Source: DATDAH01 sp963792205 (lineage in GTDB: Bacteria; Actinomycetota; Acidimicrobiia; Acidimicrobiales; DATDAH01). From it: 64,000 nucleotides of DNA. Below, piece after piece: positions 26,158 to 35,733 of the stretch (within the stretch, counting starts at the first letter, position 1; the number at the start of each line of letters is the position of its first letter). Below the pieces are notes generated by a model that saw nothing but the letters and a program-made list of their open reading frames with translations, ran no database searches and was not told the origin of the DNA. The position numbers and the translations under genes were made by a program. The stretch spans positions 186,001-250,000 of the forward strand of contig CAWBVI010000002.1 of the NCBI GenBank assembly GCA_963792205.1. The letters run 5' to 3'.

Positions 26158-28599
26158 ATGGCTCCTGGGCGGACGGCGGCGCCCCAAACGCGGGTGCTGC
26201 GAGGGTTGGCGGTGGCGATCGCGGTCCTGGGGGGCCAGATCCTGGCCGTGGTCGGCGTCGATGCCGCGCCGAGTTACGACGGGCCTCGGGAAGGAGGCGG
26301 CGGTTCGAGTCCCGCGGCCGAGAACCTGGTGCCCGAAGCGGCCGAGGCGGCGGTGGATCCGAGTTACGCCAACCCGGACGCCAACGACCGGGTGGTTGCC
26401 GTGTCGTTGGACGCGGACGGCAAGGCGGTCATCGGCGGGTTCTTCAACAGCGTCGGCGGGTCGACTCGGCAGGGCGCGGCCCGCCTGAACGCCAACGGCA
26501 CCCACGACACCTCGTTCGCCAACCCGGTGGTGGCCGGCAACGTCTTCGCGGTCACTCACGACGCGGACGGGCAGGTCCTCATCGGTGGGGCCTTCACCAG
26601 CGTCGGCGGCGAGAGCCGCCAGCAGCTGGCTCGCCTCGACGACGACGGGACGCTCGACGCCACGTTCGTCGACCCGGAGATCACCAACTCGGCCGGCTAC
26701 CCCGACGTCTACGCCATCGCGGTCCAGGACGACGGCAAGATCCTGGTGGGCGGGTACTTCACGACGGTGGACGGCGAGTCCCGCCAGCGGGTCGCCCGGC
26801 TCAACGAGGACGGCACGCTCGACCCGACGTTCGTCGACCCACAGGTCAACGGCCAGGTGACCTCGATCGTCCTCGAGGACGACGGTCAGATCGTGATCGG
26901 CGGGGCCTTCACCACCGTCGCCGGCGAGAGCCGTCAGCGGGTGGCGCGGCTCGACGACGACGGCACCCTCGACGCGACGTTCGCCGATCCCGTCGTGGCC
27001 GACACGGTCCAGTCCGTGGCCGTGCAGGGTGATGGCAAGGTCGTGATCGGGGGTTACTTCTCCGCCGTCAACGGTTCGGCCCGCCACGGCGCCGCCCGGT
27101 TGAACGCCGACGGCAGCCTCGACACCTCCTTCGTGGACCCCGCCGCTGCGGCCGTGTTCGACGTTCAGTTGGCCGACGGGGGCAAGGTCGTCATCGGCGG
27201 TTCGTTCGGCTCGGTCGGCGGCCGGAATCGCCACGGGGTCGCCCGGCTCAACAGCGACGGCACCCTCGACACCACCCTCCTCGACCCGGGGGCGAACTCC
27301 TGGGTCGAGTCCGTTGCGGTCCAGGGCGACGGCCAGATCATCGCGGGCGGCGCGTTCACGGAGATGAACTTCCTGCCCTACAGCTCGGTGGCGCGGCTGC
27401 TGGCGGTGAGCACGCCGTTCGCGGGCACGCTCGACCTCGCCTTCCACACCGACGGCCGGGTGGAGTCCAACCTGACCGCGGGCGATGACTACGCCCGCGC
27501 CGTGGTCCTCCAGCCCGATGACCGCATCGTGGTGGCGGGCGAGGCCGGAGGCCAGGGCGGCCGGTTCATGGTGGCCCGCTACCTCGAGAACGGCACGCTC
27601 GATCCCTCGTTCAGCGGCAACGGGTGGACCGCCACCAACTTCTCGTCGGGCTGGGACGAGGCGATGGACCTCGAGCTGCTCGCCGACGGGCGGATCATGG
27701 TCGTCGGCTACCTGGACACGGGCCGGATCGGCCTGGCCCGGTACCTGGGCAACGGGGCGCCGGACCCCAGCTTCAGCGGTGACGGCAAGCTGATCTCCGA
27801 CTTCGGTCCGGGCTTCGACTGGGCCACCTCGGTCGAGCTCCAGGCCGACGGCAAGATCGTGATCGCGGGCGAGACCGGCGGCGCCGGCGGCCAGTTCATG
27901 GTCGCTCGCTACCACGCGAACGGCGCCCTCGACCGGTCCTTCAGCGCCAACGGGTGGGCCGCCACCAACATCTCGTCCGGCGAGGACTGGGCCTGGGATC
28001 TCACCCTGCAGGCCGACGGCAAGATCGTGGCCGCCGGCCTCGGTCACGGCCTTCCGCGCCCGACCATGGCCCTGGTCCGGTACCGGGCCAATGGGTCCCT
28101 CGACCCCACCTTCGGGGGCGACGGCCGGGTCGCCCCGAACCTGGGTCCTCGGCCGGAGTCGGCCAAAGCGGTCCTGGTCCAGCCCGACGGAAAGATCCTG
28201 ATCGGTGGGGAGTACGGCGAGAACCAGCACGGGGACCTGGGCCGTGGCCCGGCTCACGGCGACGGGGCCTTCGACCGGTCCTTCAGCGGCAACGGGTGGG
28301 CGACCTCGGACTTCAGCAACGGCCATGACTTCGCGTGGGACATCGCCCTCCAGCCGGACGGACGGGTCGTGCTCGGTGGCGTCTCGGCCGCGGGCACGGG
28401 CGAGTTCGGCCTGCTCCGCTTTCGGGCCAACGGGTCCCCGGACCGGACGCTCGGCGGTGACGGCTGGGCCCGGTTCAACTTCACCAGCCAGTTCGACGCC
28501 GCCACCGGCGTGGCGGTGCAGGACGACGGCAAGATCGTCCTGGTCGGAGGCTCGGGCGGCACCCCGGGCCGGGTCGCCCTGGCCCGCGTCCACGGCTAG
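26158..28599 (+). CDS. secreted delta-60 repeat protein
   Basis: ATG 26158 follows GGGAAGG. After a signal sequence (LRGLAVAIAVLGGQILAVVG) the 813-residue protein is built almost entirely of delta-60 type beta repeats, each with a core like VQDDGKILVGGYF and a closing LNEDGTLDPTF. About seven short units (residues 60-400, with GG(Y/A/F)F T-x-V-x-G) are followed by six or seven longer units with F(S/G)GNGW. Such repeats probably build an extracellular beta-propeller-like scaffold. Between 28229 and 28262 the reading frame is lost and regained: the alternative frame reads TWAVARLTATG, exactly the repeat consensus, so two compensating indels are present. Confidence 0.8.
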   Translation: MAPGRTAAPQTRVLRGLAVAIAVLGGQILAVVGVDAAPSYDGPREGGGGSSPAAENLVPEAAEAAVDPSYANPDANDRVVAVSLDADGKAVIGGFFNSVGGSTRQGAARLNANGTHDTSFANPVVAGNVFAVTHDADGQVLIGGAFTSVGGESRQQLARLDDDGTLDATFVDPEITNSAGYPDVYAIAVQDDGKILVGGYFTTVDGESRQRVARLNEDGTLDPTFVDPQVNGQVTSIVLEDDGQIVIGGAFTTVAGESRQRVARLDDDGTLDATFADPVVADTVQSVAVQGDGKVVIGGYFSAVNGSARHGAARLNADGSLDTSFVDPAAAAVFDVQLADGGKVVIGGSFGSVGGRNRHGVARLNSDGTLDTTLLDPGANSWVESVAVQGDGQIIAGGAFTEMNFLPYSSVARLLAVSTPFAGTLDLAFHTDGRVESNLTAGDDYARAVVLQPDDRIVVAGEAGGQGGRFMVARYLENGTLDPSFSGNGWTATNFSSGWDEAMDLELLADGRIMVVGYLDTGRIGLARYLGNGAPDPSFSGDGKLISDFGPGFDWATSVELQADGKIVIAGETGGAGGQFMVARYHANGALDRSFSANGWAATNISSGEDWAWDLTLQADGKIVAAGLGHGLPRPTMALVRYRANGSLDPTFGGDGRVAPNLGPRPESAKAVLVQPDGKILIGGEYGENQHGDLGRGPAHGDGAFDRSFSGNGWATSDFSNGHDFAWDIALQPDGRVVLGGVSAAGTGEFGLLRFRANGSPDRTLGGDGWARFNFTSQFDAATGVAVQDDGKIVLVGGSGGTPGRVALARVHG

Positions 28600-28680
28600 G
28601 GGGCTTGACGATGCCTTGACGTGGCCATGAGTTGATCGCGTTGTGACGGGTCCAGATCGGGCCAGAGGGGGGAGGGGACG

Positions 28681-29205
28681 ATGGAACCCGTCGATGAAGA
28701 TCACGGGCACAGCGGGGACAAGAAGTGGCCGCGGCGAGTGCTGCGGGGCCTGGCCGGCCTAGCGGTCGTCGGCGGCCTGGTCCTCGGCGGACTGGGCGTG
28801 CAGGCCAACCAGCAGGCCGACGACGACGAGGCTCGAGCGGACGCCCTGCGGGCCGAGACCGCCGACCTGGCCGACGCCGGCGCCACGCTGGAAGGGGACC
28901 AGGTGGCGCTGGTGCGACGTACCGAGCGGACCCGTGACGCCGCCGACGTGCTCCAGACCACGGCCCAGGACCTCACCCTGGCCCACCGGGCACTGCCCCT
29001 CGTCAACCCGGGGACCCGTCCCGGAGACGTCTTCGACCGCGCCGTCGACGTCTGGAACACCGGTGATCATGCGGGGGCCGTCGCCATCGTCGACGCCGAG
29101 ATCCCCGGGTTGCTCGGTGAGTGGCCTCCGTACCTGCGGGACATCGAGGAGCTCCAGCAGACGTTGCGTCGCCAGGAGCGCGACCTCCCGAGGAGGATCC
29201 GGTGA
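28681..29205 (+). CDS. small membrane-anchored coiled-coil protein (174 aa)
   Basis: ATG 28681 follows a GGGGGGAGGGG stretch. A span at about residues 20-42 (LRGLAGLAVVGGLVLGGLGV) is followed by an alanine- and glutamate-rich coiled coil (DDDEARADALRAETADLADA) and a C-terminal soluble part that includes WPPYLRDIEELQQTL. No family is recognised. Its GTGA overlap with the next gene, of similar design, points to a two-protein membrane complex. Confidence 0.65.
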   Translation: MEPVDEDHGHSGDKKWPRRVLRGLAGLAVVGGLVLGGLGVQANQQADDDEARADALRAETADLADAGATLEGDQVALVRRTERTRDAADVLQTTAQDLTLAHRALPLVNPGTRPGDVFDRAVDVWNTGDHAGAVAIVDAEIPGLLGEWPPYLRDIEELQQTLRRQERDLPRRIR

Positions 29206-29705
29206 AGGCGCGGCGCAAGGATCTGATCCTCCTCGCCGTCGGCCTGCTCGTGTTCGCCGGCGGTCTCGCGCTGTTCCTGACCGGCACCAGTAGGGCGGAT
29301 GAGGCCGTCGACGACGTCGCCGCCGCCACAACCGCCCGAGACGACCAGAAGGCGGTCAACCAGACGATCCGCGGGGTCGACCGTGAGATCGCCGAACGGT
29401 TGCACGAGACCCGAGCGACTCGCCGGCAGGTGAGCCGCGGGGTCGACACCCTGCTCGCGGCCTCCGGTGCGGAGGTCCAGCTCAATCGGAACCTGTTCGC
29501 CAACTACGACGTTGGCCTCCAGGCGATCCGAGCGGACGACGGCGACGGCTACAACACAACGGTCGACGTCGGCAACGCCCTGCTCCGGACGGGCGATGCC
29601 CGCGTCCGGGCGGTGGACGACGCCTCGATCGCCCTCAACGACCTCCTCGGTGAGCTCCTCGCCGCCTACCGGAGCGCGACGGTGCCGGCGGAGGTCGCGT
29701 CGTAA
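29202..29705 (+). CDS. small membrane-anchored coiled-coil protein (167 aa)
   Basis: GTG 29202 overlaps the stop of the previous gene and is preceded by AGGAGG at 29191-29196. Residues 7-28 form a span (LILLAVGLLVFAGGLALFLT), then a helical segment (EAVDDVAAATTARDDQKAVN, GVDREIAERLHETRATRRQV). It seems to be the partner of the preceding protein. No known domain is recognised. Confidence 0.65.
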   Translation: MKARRKDLILLAVGLLVFAGGLALFLTGTSRADEAVDDVAAATTARDDQKAVNQTIRGVDREIAERLHETRATRRQVSRGVDTLLAASGAEVQLNRNLFANYDVGLQAIRADDGDGYNTTVDVGNALLRTGDARVRAVDDASIALNDLLGELLAAYRSATVPAEVAS

Positions 29706-29747
29706 CCTCGCCTCGCTCGGCTCGCGTTGTGACCGGGGGAGGCAGGC

Positions 29748-31328
29748 ATGTCCGACTACGTGATCGTGGGTGGGGGCTCGGCCGGGGCGGTGCTGGCGCA
29801 CCGGCTGTCGGCCGATCCGGCCGTGACCGTCACCCTGATCGAGGCGGGCGGGGTCCCGAAGCGCAAGGAGGTGAACATCCCGGCCGCCTTCTCGGCCCTG
29901 TTCACCACCGACCTCGACTGGAACCTCCACACCGTTCCCCAGGCGCGCCTCGGCGACCGGGAGCTGTTCTGGCCCCGGGGGCGGGCCCTCGGCGGCTCCT
30001 CGGTCCTCAACGCCCAGATGTGGATCCGGGGCCACCGGGCCGACTACGACGGCTGGGCCGAGCGCACCGACGACTCCTGGGGCTACGACCAGGTCCTGCC
30101 CTACTTCCAGCGGGCCGAGTGCCGCTCGCCCGACAACGGCGACGGCAGCCACGGGACGAGCGGGCCGCTGCACATCCAGGACCTGCGCGACCCCAACCCG
30201 GCCACAATCGCCTACCTCGCCGCCTGCGCCGAGGTGGGCCTCGAGCGCAAGCCCCACCACAACACCGGTGACAACGAGGGCTTCGCCCAGACCATCGTCA
30301 ACCAGAAGCGGGGCCGGCGCTGGAGCTCCTATGACGCCTACCTCAGGCCGGCCATGCGCCGGGAGAACCTGACCGTCATCACCGGCGCCGTCGCCGACCG
30401 GGTGGTCGTCGACGACGGCCGGGCCGTGGCGGTGGCCTACGTCGACGCCGACGGCACGCCTCGTGCGGTCCCGGCCGAGCGCGAGGTCATCCTGGCCGCG
30501 GGGGCGGTGAGCTCACCGACGCTCCTGTTGCGCTCCGGCGTCGGGGACCCCGCCCAGCTGGCCGAGCACGGCATCGACGTGGTGGCCGCCTCGCCCCAGG
30601 TGGGGGAGAACCTCCAGGACCACCTCATGGTGGCCCTCGTCATCAGCTGCCCCCAGCCGGTGACCCTCGCCGCGGCCGAGACGCCCCGCCAGCTGGTGCG
30701 CTACCTCACCCGCCGCATGGGCCTGCTCACCTCCAACGTCGGGGAGGCGGCGGCCTTCATTCGGACCCGCCCCGAGCTCACCGCCCCCGACATCGAGCTG
30801 ATCTTCGGCCCCGTGGCCTACATCGACCACGGCCAGGTCGAGGAACCACCCGGCCACGGCATCACGGCCGGCCCCATCCTCCTGCAGCCCGAGAGCCGGG
30901 GCACCGTCCGCCTGGCCTCGGCCGACCCGGCCGCCCCGCCCGTCATCGACCCGGCCTACCTGCAGGCCGCCGGCGACCTCGAGACGATGATCCTCGGCGT
31001 GCGGGAGGCCCAGCGCCTGCTGGCTACCGAGGCCATGGCGCCCTTCGTCGGCGAGCCCATCGAGGCCCCGGCCTCCGACGACGACACGGCCATCGAGGCG
31101 TTCCTGGCCGAGCAGGCCGAGACCCTCTACCACCCGGTCGGCACCTGTCGGATGGGAGCCGACGCCGACAGCGTCGTCGACCCCGAGCTCGCGGTCCGCG
31201 GCGTCGAGGGCCTCCGGGTGGCCGACGCCTCGGTCATGCCCCGCATCAACCGGGGCCACACCCACGCCCCGTCGGTGATGATCGGCGAGCGGGCCGTCGA
31301 CTTCGTGCAAGCGGCCGCCCGGGCTTGA
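29748..31328 (+). CDS. GMC-family FAD-dependent oxidoreductase
   Basis: GMC enzymes oxidise alcohols such as choline, glucose or long-chain alcohols with FAD. The N-terminal ADP-binding motif IVGGGSAGAVLAHRL is at residues 5-19, GMC signature 1 lies in WPRGRALGGSSVLNAQMWIR, and the C-terminus has YHPVGTCRMG and INRGHTHAP with the active-site histidine pair. The 526 residues fit the choline dehydrogenase-like branch. RBS GGGGGAGG precedes ATG 29748. It ends five bases before the convergent KAP gene. The substrate cannot be told. Confidence 0.9.
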   Translation: MSDYVIVGGGSAGAVLAHRLSADPAVTVTLIEAGGVPKRKEVNIPAAFSALFTTDLDWNLHTVPQARLGDRELFWPRGRALGGSSVLNAQMWIRGHRADYDGWAERTDDSWGYDQVLPYFQRAECRSPDNGDGSHGTSGPLHIQDLRDPNPATIAYLAACAEVGLERKPHHNTGDNEGFAQTIVNQKRGRRWSSYDAYLRPAMRRENLTVITGAVADRVVVDDGRAVAVAYVDADGTPRAVPAEREVILAAGAVSSPTLLLRSGVGDPAQLAEHGIDVVAASPQVGENLQDHLMVALVISCPQPVTLAAAETPRQLVRYLTRRMGLLTSNVGEAAAFIRTRPELTAPDIELIFGPVAYIDHGQVEEPPGHGITAGPILLQPESRGTVRLASADPAAPPVIDPAYLQAAGDLETMILGVREAQRLLATEAMAPFVGEPIEAPASDDDTAIEAFLAEQAETLYHPVGTCRMGADADSVVDPELAVRGVEGLRVADASVMPRINRGHTHAPSVMIGERAVDFVQAAARA

Positions 31329-31333
31329 GCGGC

Positions 31334-34057
31334 TCAGCGCACCGGCCGCTCGAACCCGATGCGTTGCACCATCTCCAGGCGCTCACCTATCTCGCTCGGC
31401 GTGACCTGGCGCCAGTCCTCATGGCCGGGCTCGTCCAGCCACTTCACCAGCGCGTCGCGCTCTGCGCTGGCTACGCCGCGCGCGTTGAGCGCGATGTCCA
31501 GAGGCTCGAGGGAGCTGGACTCCCGGAAGACGTGCCGGGCGATGGTGGGCAGGCCCTCGTGGATCGCGGCGAGTAGGGCAGCCGCCATCCGCGGCGACCG
31601 CGGGCCCTCGTCGGACAGTGGCGGCCGGATCGAGAGCAGGAATTGCACCGTGTTGACGAAGCGTTTGACGCGACGCGGCGTGTCCCCGAGAAGCGGGCCG
31701 AGGCTGGCGATGAACTCGAGCTCGGCGGGACTCAGCGCCAATGAGCTCGCGTCGAGACTCAGCCCGGTCCCGCTCTGGGAGAGCATCGCCTCGAGCGCCG
31801 CCGACCGCTCCTTGCTCACGTCGAGCCCACCGCGGTCACCCGATCCGTCGGCGGTCGCGTCGGTCCGAACCGTGGGCGCCAGCAGTCCCGACACGATGTT
31901 GCGGCGGTCGTCGCCCGACAGCGGCTGCACCCAGAAGGGCAGCTGAAAGATCTTCTCGAGGTAGTCACGTGCGGTCGGCGTGTCGGTCGGACGGACCGGC
32001 CCGACGCGCCTCACGACCCGGAGGGCGTGGAGCTCCTCGATGAGCGCCGACGAGAGCCATCGCGAGTCGACGGCCACGAAGACCACGAAGAGGGGAAACG
32101 CGAGCAGAAGGTGGACGGCCTCGAGGACCTGGAGCACCTTCGCCGGGGGGCAGCGGTCGAGGTCGTCGATGTAGAGCACGATCCGATTGGGGACCTGCGC
32201 GTCGAACGCGGTGTCGTCGTCGGCCTGCCCCAGAGCCGCTCGGTTGTTCTTCGTGATCTCGGCTTCGATCGTCCGCAGGTCCTCACGCACCTTGCCGAGG
32301 ACGCCCAGTTGGCTGCGATAGTCCGTGCTGCGCTTGTCGGCGAACTCGGCGAAGACGCGGCCGGGGGTCAGGGTCTTCAGCTCGACCGCGAGGTCCCGGG
32401 CCCGTCGCTTCTCCTGGGCAACGCTTGCCGTCTGGTCGGCCAGTGCCTTGCTGACCTCGGCCTGGCGCGCCTTGGCCTCGGCCAGGGCTCGTTCGGCCTC
32501 GAGGACCGGCTCGAGATCCTTCGCCCGCACCTTCCGGCGGGCGTCCTCGATCTTCTTCATTTGCTTCTGGCTCCAGGCCGTGAACTGCTTCAGCCAGGCG
32601 GTCAGCGCCGGCACCCCGGCGGCCAGGCCGAAGAGGGCCGAGGTGAGATCCCCGACCTCGGTGTATCGGTCGAGCCACCAGGTGACCAGGGGTACGACGA
32701 GAACGACCAAGGTGATGGGGACGATCCTGCGCCACTTCTTCCAATACGGCCCCAGGAGTGCTCGTCCCTGCTGGGCTTCGTCCCAGGCCTCGCTCAGCGC
32801 GTCCAACAATCCGTCGACGTCGTAATCCAGCGCGGCGATGCGATCGTCGGACCAGAACTCGCGGAGGACCTTCGAGATATCAGCCTTCTCCTTCTCCGAC
32901 ACCGTCCCGTCCAGGCTGTCGTAGTGCTTCTTCCGCTTCGCGAGGACCTTCGTCGCCTGCTCGACTTCGGTCCCGGCGGCCGCGGCCTGCTTGGTGAGCT
33001 CACGGTTGGCCGCCACTGCCTTCTCGACGACGCCGAGTTGTCCGTCCAACTGAAGCTTGATCGGCTGCTTCCTCGCCGTGACCAAGCTCGCCTTCGGGAC
33101 CTTGGTGCCGAGTGCTTCGAAGGTCTTCTCGAGCAAGCCCGCCCAGAGATCGCCCTGCACGTACTCCCAGGCGTTGAACTCGACATGTTGGATGTTCTTC
33201 CAGATCGCCGAGCCGTCCTGGGGCTGCTCGGCACTCAGCGCATCCAGCGCGCGGACGCGGTCACGTACGTCGCGCATCAGGAAGGACTTTCCACTTCCCC
33301 AGTCACCGAACAGACCGACCGCCAGCGGTGGGGCCAGGTCACGAGAGGCGACGAGGTAGGCGAGGGCGTTGGCCTCCGCCGAGATCCCGACCAGGTCCGG
33401 TTGCTTCAGCTTCGGGTCCGGGCTGGCCACGTCGTCTGTGGAGAAGCCGGCGACGCTCACCGGCGCACGGGGGTTGTTCTCCTGCAGCCAAGTCCGCAGC
33501 GACCGACCCGCGATCCCGCCGGACTGCGGGCGCGACGACAGCCATCCCTCGTACGACGACGCCACGGCCTGTCGGGTCTCGCCGACGTAGGCGAAATTGG
33601 ACTCGAACCGGGTCATCAGCTCGCTCGGCGCCGCCAGCATGCCGCCGACCACGTGGAGCAGCTGAACCTCTCCGCCGCTGTGCTGCTCGGCCCAGGCGCT
33701 GATGTCGCGACTCACTTCTTCGAGTGCCGAACGGCCGGACGCAACGTGAGGTGCGGCCGCAGCGAGGCTGGCCGGGGTCACCCGGGCGTAGTCCTCACCG
33801 ACGACATCCCGTGCGGTGAGACCGAAGTGCGAGAGGAGCACCCGGACCTCGCCGTCTTCGTCCGCGTGCGCCAGCATCGACCCGACGAGCAGATCCGACG
33901 GGTTCGCTACCGGATCCGGATCGCCCGCAGGCGTCCGCTCGCGCACCCTCGCCACGGCCGTCGCCCAATCGAGCGCGGCCTGCACCGAGGGCGACCGACC
34001 AGTGGCCGGGGCGTCGGCCATGGCGACCATGATGATCGATCCGTTCGCCCGTGACAC
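31334..34057 (-). CDS. KAP-family P-loop NTPase with Clp-N-like N-terminal region and membrane spans
   Basis: The 907-residue ORF (GTG 34057; ATG 34030 or 34021 are equally possible starts) has Walker A GLFGDWGSGKSFLM near residue 250 and Walker B IVLYIDDLDRCPP near 625, the KAP ATPase pattern. Between them are two membrane spans (about 440-490) and long charged helices, as in KAP proteins where the spans interrupt the P-loop domain. Residues 20-160 (LLVGSMLAHADEDGEVRVLL, later LLHVVGGMLAAPS) resemble the paired helical repeats of the Clp N-terminal domain. KAP ATPases include phage exclusion proteins such as PifA. It is divergent from the membrane protein at 34079, only 21 bases away. Confidence 0.82.
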   Translation of the reverse strand: MSRANGSIIMVAMADAPATGRSPSVQAALDWATAVARVRERTPAGDPDPVANPSDLLVGSMLAHADEDGEVRVLLSHFGLTARDVVGEDYARVTPASLAAAAPHVASGRSALEEVSRDISAWAEQHSGGEVQLLHVVGGMLAAPSELMTRFESNFAYVGETRQAVASSYEGWLSSRPQSGGIAGRSLRTWLQENNPRAPVSVAGFSTDDVASPDPKLKQPDLVGISAEANALAYLVASRDLAPPLAVGLFGDWGSGKSFLMRDVRDRVRALDALSAEQPQDGSAIWKNIQHVEFNAWEYVQGDLWAGLLEKTFEALGTKVPKASLVTARKQPIKLQLDGQLGVVEKAVAANRELTKQAAAAGTEVEQATKVLAKRKKHYDSLDGTVSEKEKADISKVLREFWSDDRIAALDYDVDGLLDALSEAWDEAQQGRALLGPYWKKWRRIVPITLVVLVVPLVTWWLDRYTEVGDLTSALFGLAAGVPALTAWLKQFTAWSQKQMKKIEDARRKVRAKDLEPVLEAERALAEAKARQAEVSKALADQTASVAQEKRRARDLAVELKTLTPGRVFAEFADKRSTDYRSQLGVLGKVREDLRTIEAEITKNNRAALGQADDDTAFDAQVPNRIVLYIDDLDRCPPAKVLQVLEAVHLLLAFPLFVVFVAVDSRWLSSALIEELHALRVVRRVGPVRPTDTPTARDYLEKIFQLPFWVQPLSGDDRRNIVSGLLAPTVRTDATADGSGDRGGLDVSKERSAALEAMLSQSGTGLSLDASSLALSPAELEFIASLGPLLGDTPRRVKRFVNTVQFLLSIRPPLSDEGPRSPRMAAALLAAIHEGLPTIARHVFRESSSLEPLDIALNARGVASAERDALVKWLDEPGHEDWRQVTPSEIGERLEMVQRIGFERPVR

Positions 34058-34078
34058 GCTGTACGTCGGGGTTGATCG

Positions 34079-34978
34079 ATGGCCACCGTTGCTCCGGAGA
34101 AGCTGAAGTCCACCGACGCGCTGAGGACCTACCGCTACCTGCGCATCGGGATGATCGGCGCCGCCGTCGTGTTGGCGACGTCGATCCTGATCGAGCGGTC
34201 CAAGGTCGACTGCTTCCAGACCTCCATCAGCGCGTACTACTACACGCCCGTTCGAGCGATCTTCGTCGGGGCGATGTTCGTCGTCGGCTTCGCGCTGATC
34301 GTCTACAAGGGCCGGGGCTGGTGGGAGGACACCTGCCTCAACTTCGCCGGGATGCTCGCGCCGGTGGTCGCGGTGGCACCGACGATGGATGTCGGCGACT
34401 GCTGGTCGGTCGAGCCGAACCCCTTGCCGGTCCAGGACGGCTCGCCCGCCGACTGGGTGGTGCGGAACATCGACAACAACTTCTACTCACTGCTGATCAC
34501 CGGCGGCATCGGACTGGCCGTCGCCCTGGCCATTTCCCTGGCGGCGAGATACAAGCAACGGCCACCCACCCGTCAGATCATCAACGGGACCACGATCACC
34601 CTGGCGATCACCGCGCTGGTCTTGGTCTTGGGCTGGTGGCTCATCGAGAACTGGGATGACTTCTACACCCACGTCCACGGAATCGCCGCCGTCGCCATGT
34701 TCGTGTTCCTCATCGGTGCGGTCGCCGGCAAGGCCATCGAGCGCCGGCGCGAGGGGGCCACGGTGTGGTTCCCGCTGTACGCGCTCTGCGCGCTGCTCAT
34801 GGTCGTCGGGGCCGCGGTCATCTCCCTGACCCGGGTGTTCGACGAGCACACCGTGTTCGCGTTGGAGGCCTACGAGATCGCGTTCTTCGCCGTGTACTGG
34901 ATCGCCCAGACCGTCGACAACTGGGACGAGAAGGTCGTCGGCGTGGCCCAACCCCAAGCTGCCGCAGCGGGCGACTGA
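34079..34978 (+). CDS. multispan membrane protein of unknown function (299 aa)
   Basis: The protein has about seven membrane spans (for instance IGMIGAAVVLATSILI, AIFVGAMFVVGFALIVY, SLLITGGIGLAVALAISLA, ITLAITALVLVLGWWLIE, IAAVAMFVFLIGAVAG). A conserved-looking region in the first loop, SISAYYYTPVR, and the segment MLAPVVAVAPTMDVGDCW follow. I do not recognise the family. A near-identical 83-base piece of this gene is at 21387. It is divergently arranged with the KAP ATPase and so may share its regulation. Confidence 0.75.
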   Translation: MATVAPEKLKSTDALRTYRYLRIGMIGAAVVLATSILIERSKVDCFQTSISAYYYTPVRAIFVGAMFVVGFALIVYKGRGWWEDTCLNFAGMLAPVVAVAPTMDVGDCWSVEPNPLPVQDGSPADWVVRNIDNNFYSLLITGGIGLAVALAISLAARYKQRPPTRQIINGTTITLAITALVLVLGWWLIENWDDFYTHVHGIAAVAMFVFLIGAVAGKAIERRREGATVWFPLYALCALLMVVGAAVISLTRVFDEHTVFALEAYEIAFFAVYWIAQTVDNWDEKVVGVAQPQAAAAGD

Positions 34979-34991
34979 TCGGTCGACCGAG

Positions 34992-35729
34992 ATGCCTCCC
35001 GCGATTCGCTCGACGGCTGAGCAGTTGCGGGTGCTGGCCCTCGCCGCGACCGACGCCTCCGGCTACTTCCCCGCCCTGTACGCCCGGGTCACCGAGCGCA
35101 TCGCGGCGTCGATCGACGACGGTCGCTTCGCCGACGGCGACCGCATGGACGTCTTCGCCACCACCTTCGCGTCCTACTTCGTGCGGGCGACCGAAGCCGT
35201 CGACCAGCGGCCCCGGTGCTGGCAGGCGTGCTGGGACGTCGCCGGCGACGCCGACCTGCTGATCGTCCAGCACCTCCTCCTGGGCATCAACGCCCACGTG
35301 AACCACGACCTCGCCCAGGCCGTGGTGGAGGTGGTGGGCCCGGATGGCGACCTCGCCGGTGCCAGGCCGGACTTCGACGCCGTGAACGACATCCTGGCCG
35401 AGACCTACGACGACGTGCTGCGATCGCTCGACCGGGTGTCGCGGTGGACCAACCTGGCCGCCTCGGTCGGTGGGGGGAAGGTGTTCAACTTCTCGCTCCG
35501 GCTCGCCCGGACCCGGGCGTGGGGCGCAGCCGAGCGGATCCACGCCCTCGAGCACGAGGAGGAGCGGGCGGCGTATCTGGCCGAGCTCGACCGGCTCGTC
35601 AGCGTGCTCGCCTACCTCATCACCCGACCGCCGCTACCGACCCGTCCCCTGCTGTGGCTCGGTCGCCGTCTCGAGCAGCGGGACCCGCGCGCCGTCACCG
35701 CCTCCCTCCTCAGCGACACCGGGCCGTAG
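34992..35729 (+). CDS. DUF5995-like protein (245 aa)
   Basis: The all-helical soluble protein carries HLLLGINAHVNHDLAQAVVE near residues 95-115, the most conserved segment of DUF5995-type proteins, with two histidines that could be a metal site. The beginning (ALYARVTERIAASIDDGRFA) and VNDILAETYDDVLRSLDRV also fit. Function is unknown. It starts 13 bases after the membrane protein gene with only a weak ribosome binding site, so the pair may be an operon. Confidence 0.7.
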   Translation: MPPAIRSTAEQLRVLALAATDASGYFPALYARVTERIAASIDDGRFADGDRMDVFATTFASYFVRATEAVDQRPRCWQACWDVAGDADLLIVQHLLLGINAHVNHDLAQAVVEVVGPDGDLAGARPDFDAVNDILAETYDDVLRSLDRVSRWTNLAASVGGGKVFNFSLRLARTRAWGAAERIHALEHEEERAAYLAELDRLVSVLAYLITRPPLPTRPLLWLGRRLEQRDPRAVTASLLSDTGP

Positions 35730-35733
35730 GGCG

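Noticed and set aside
24505..28599. One 1364-codon open frame across the MBL and delta-60 genes
   Set aside because: The middle part is a shadow frame; the MBL gene continues in the neighbouring frame to 26077 and the delta-60 protein has its own start and signal peptide at 26158.
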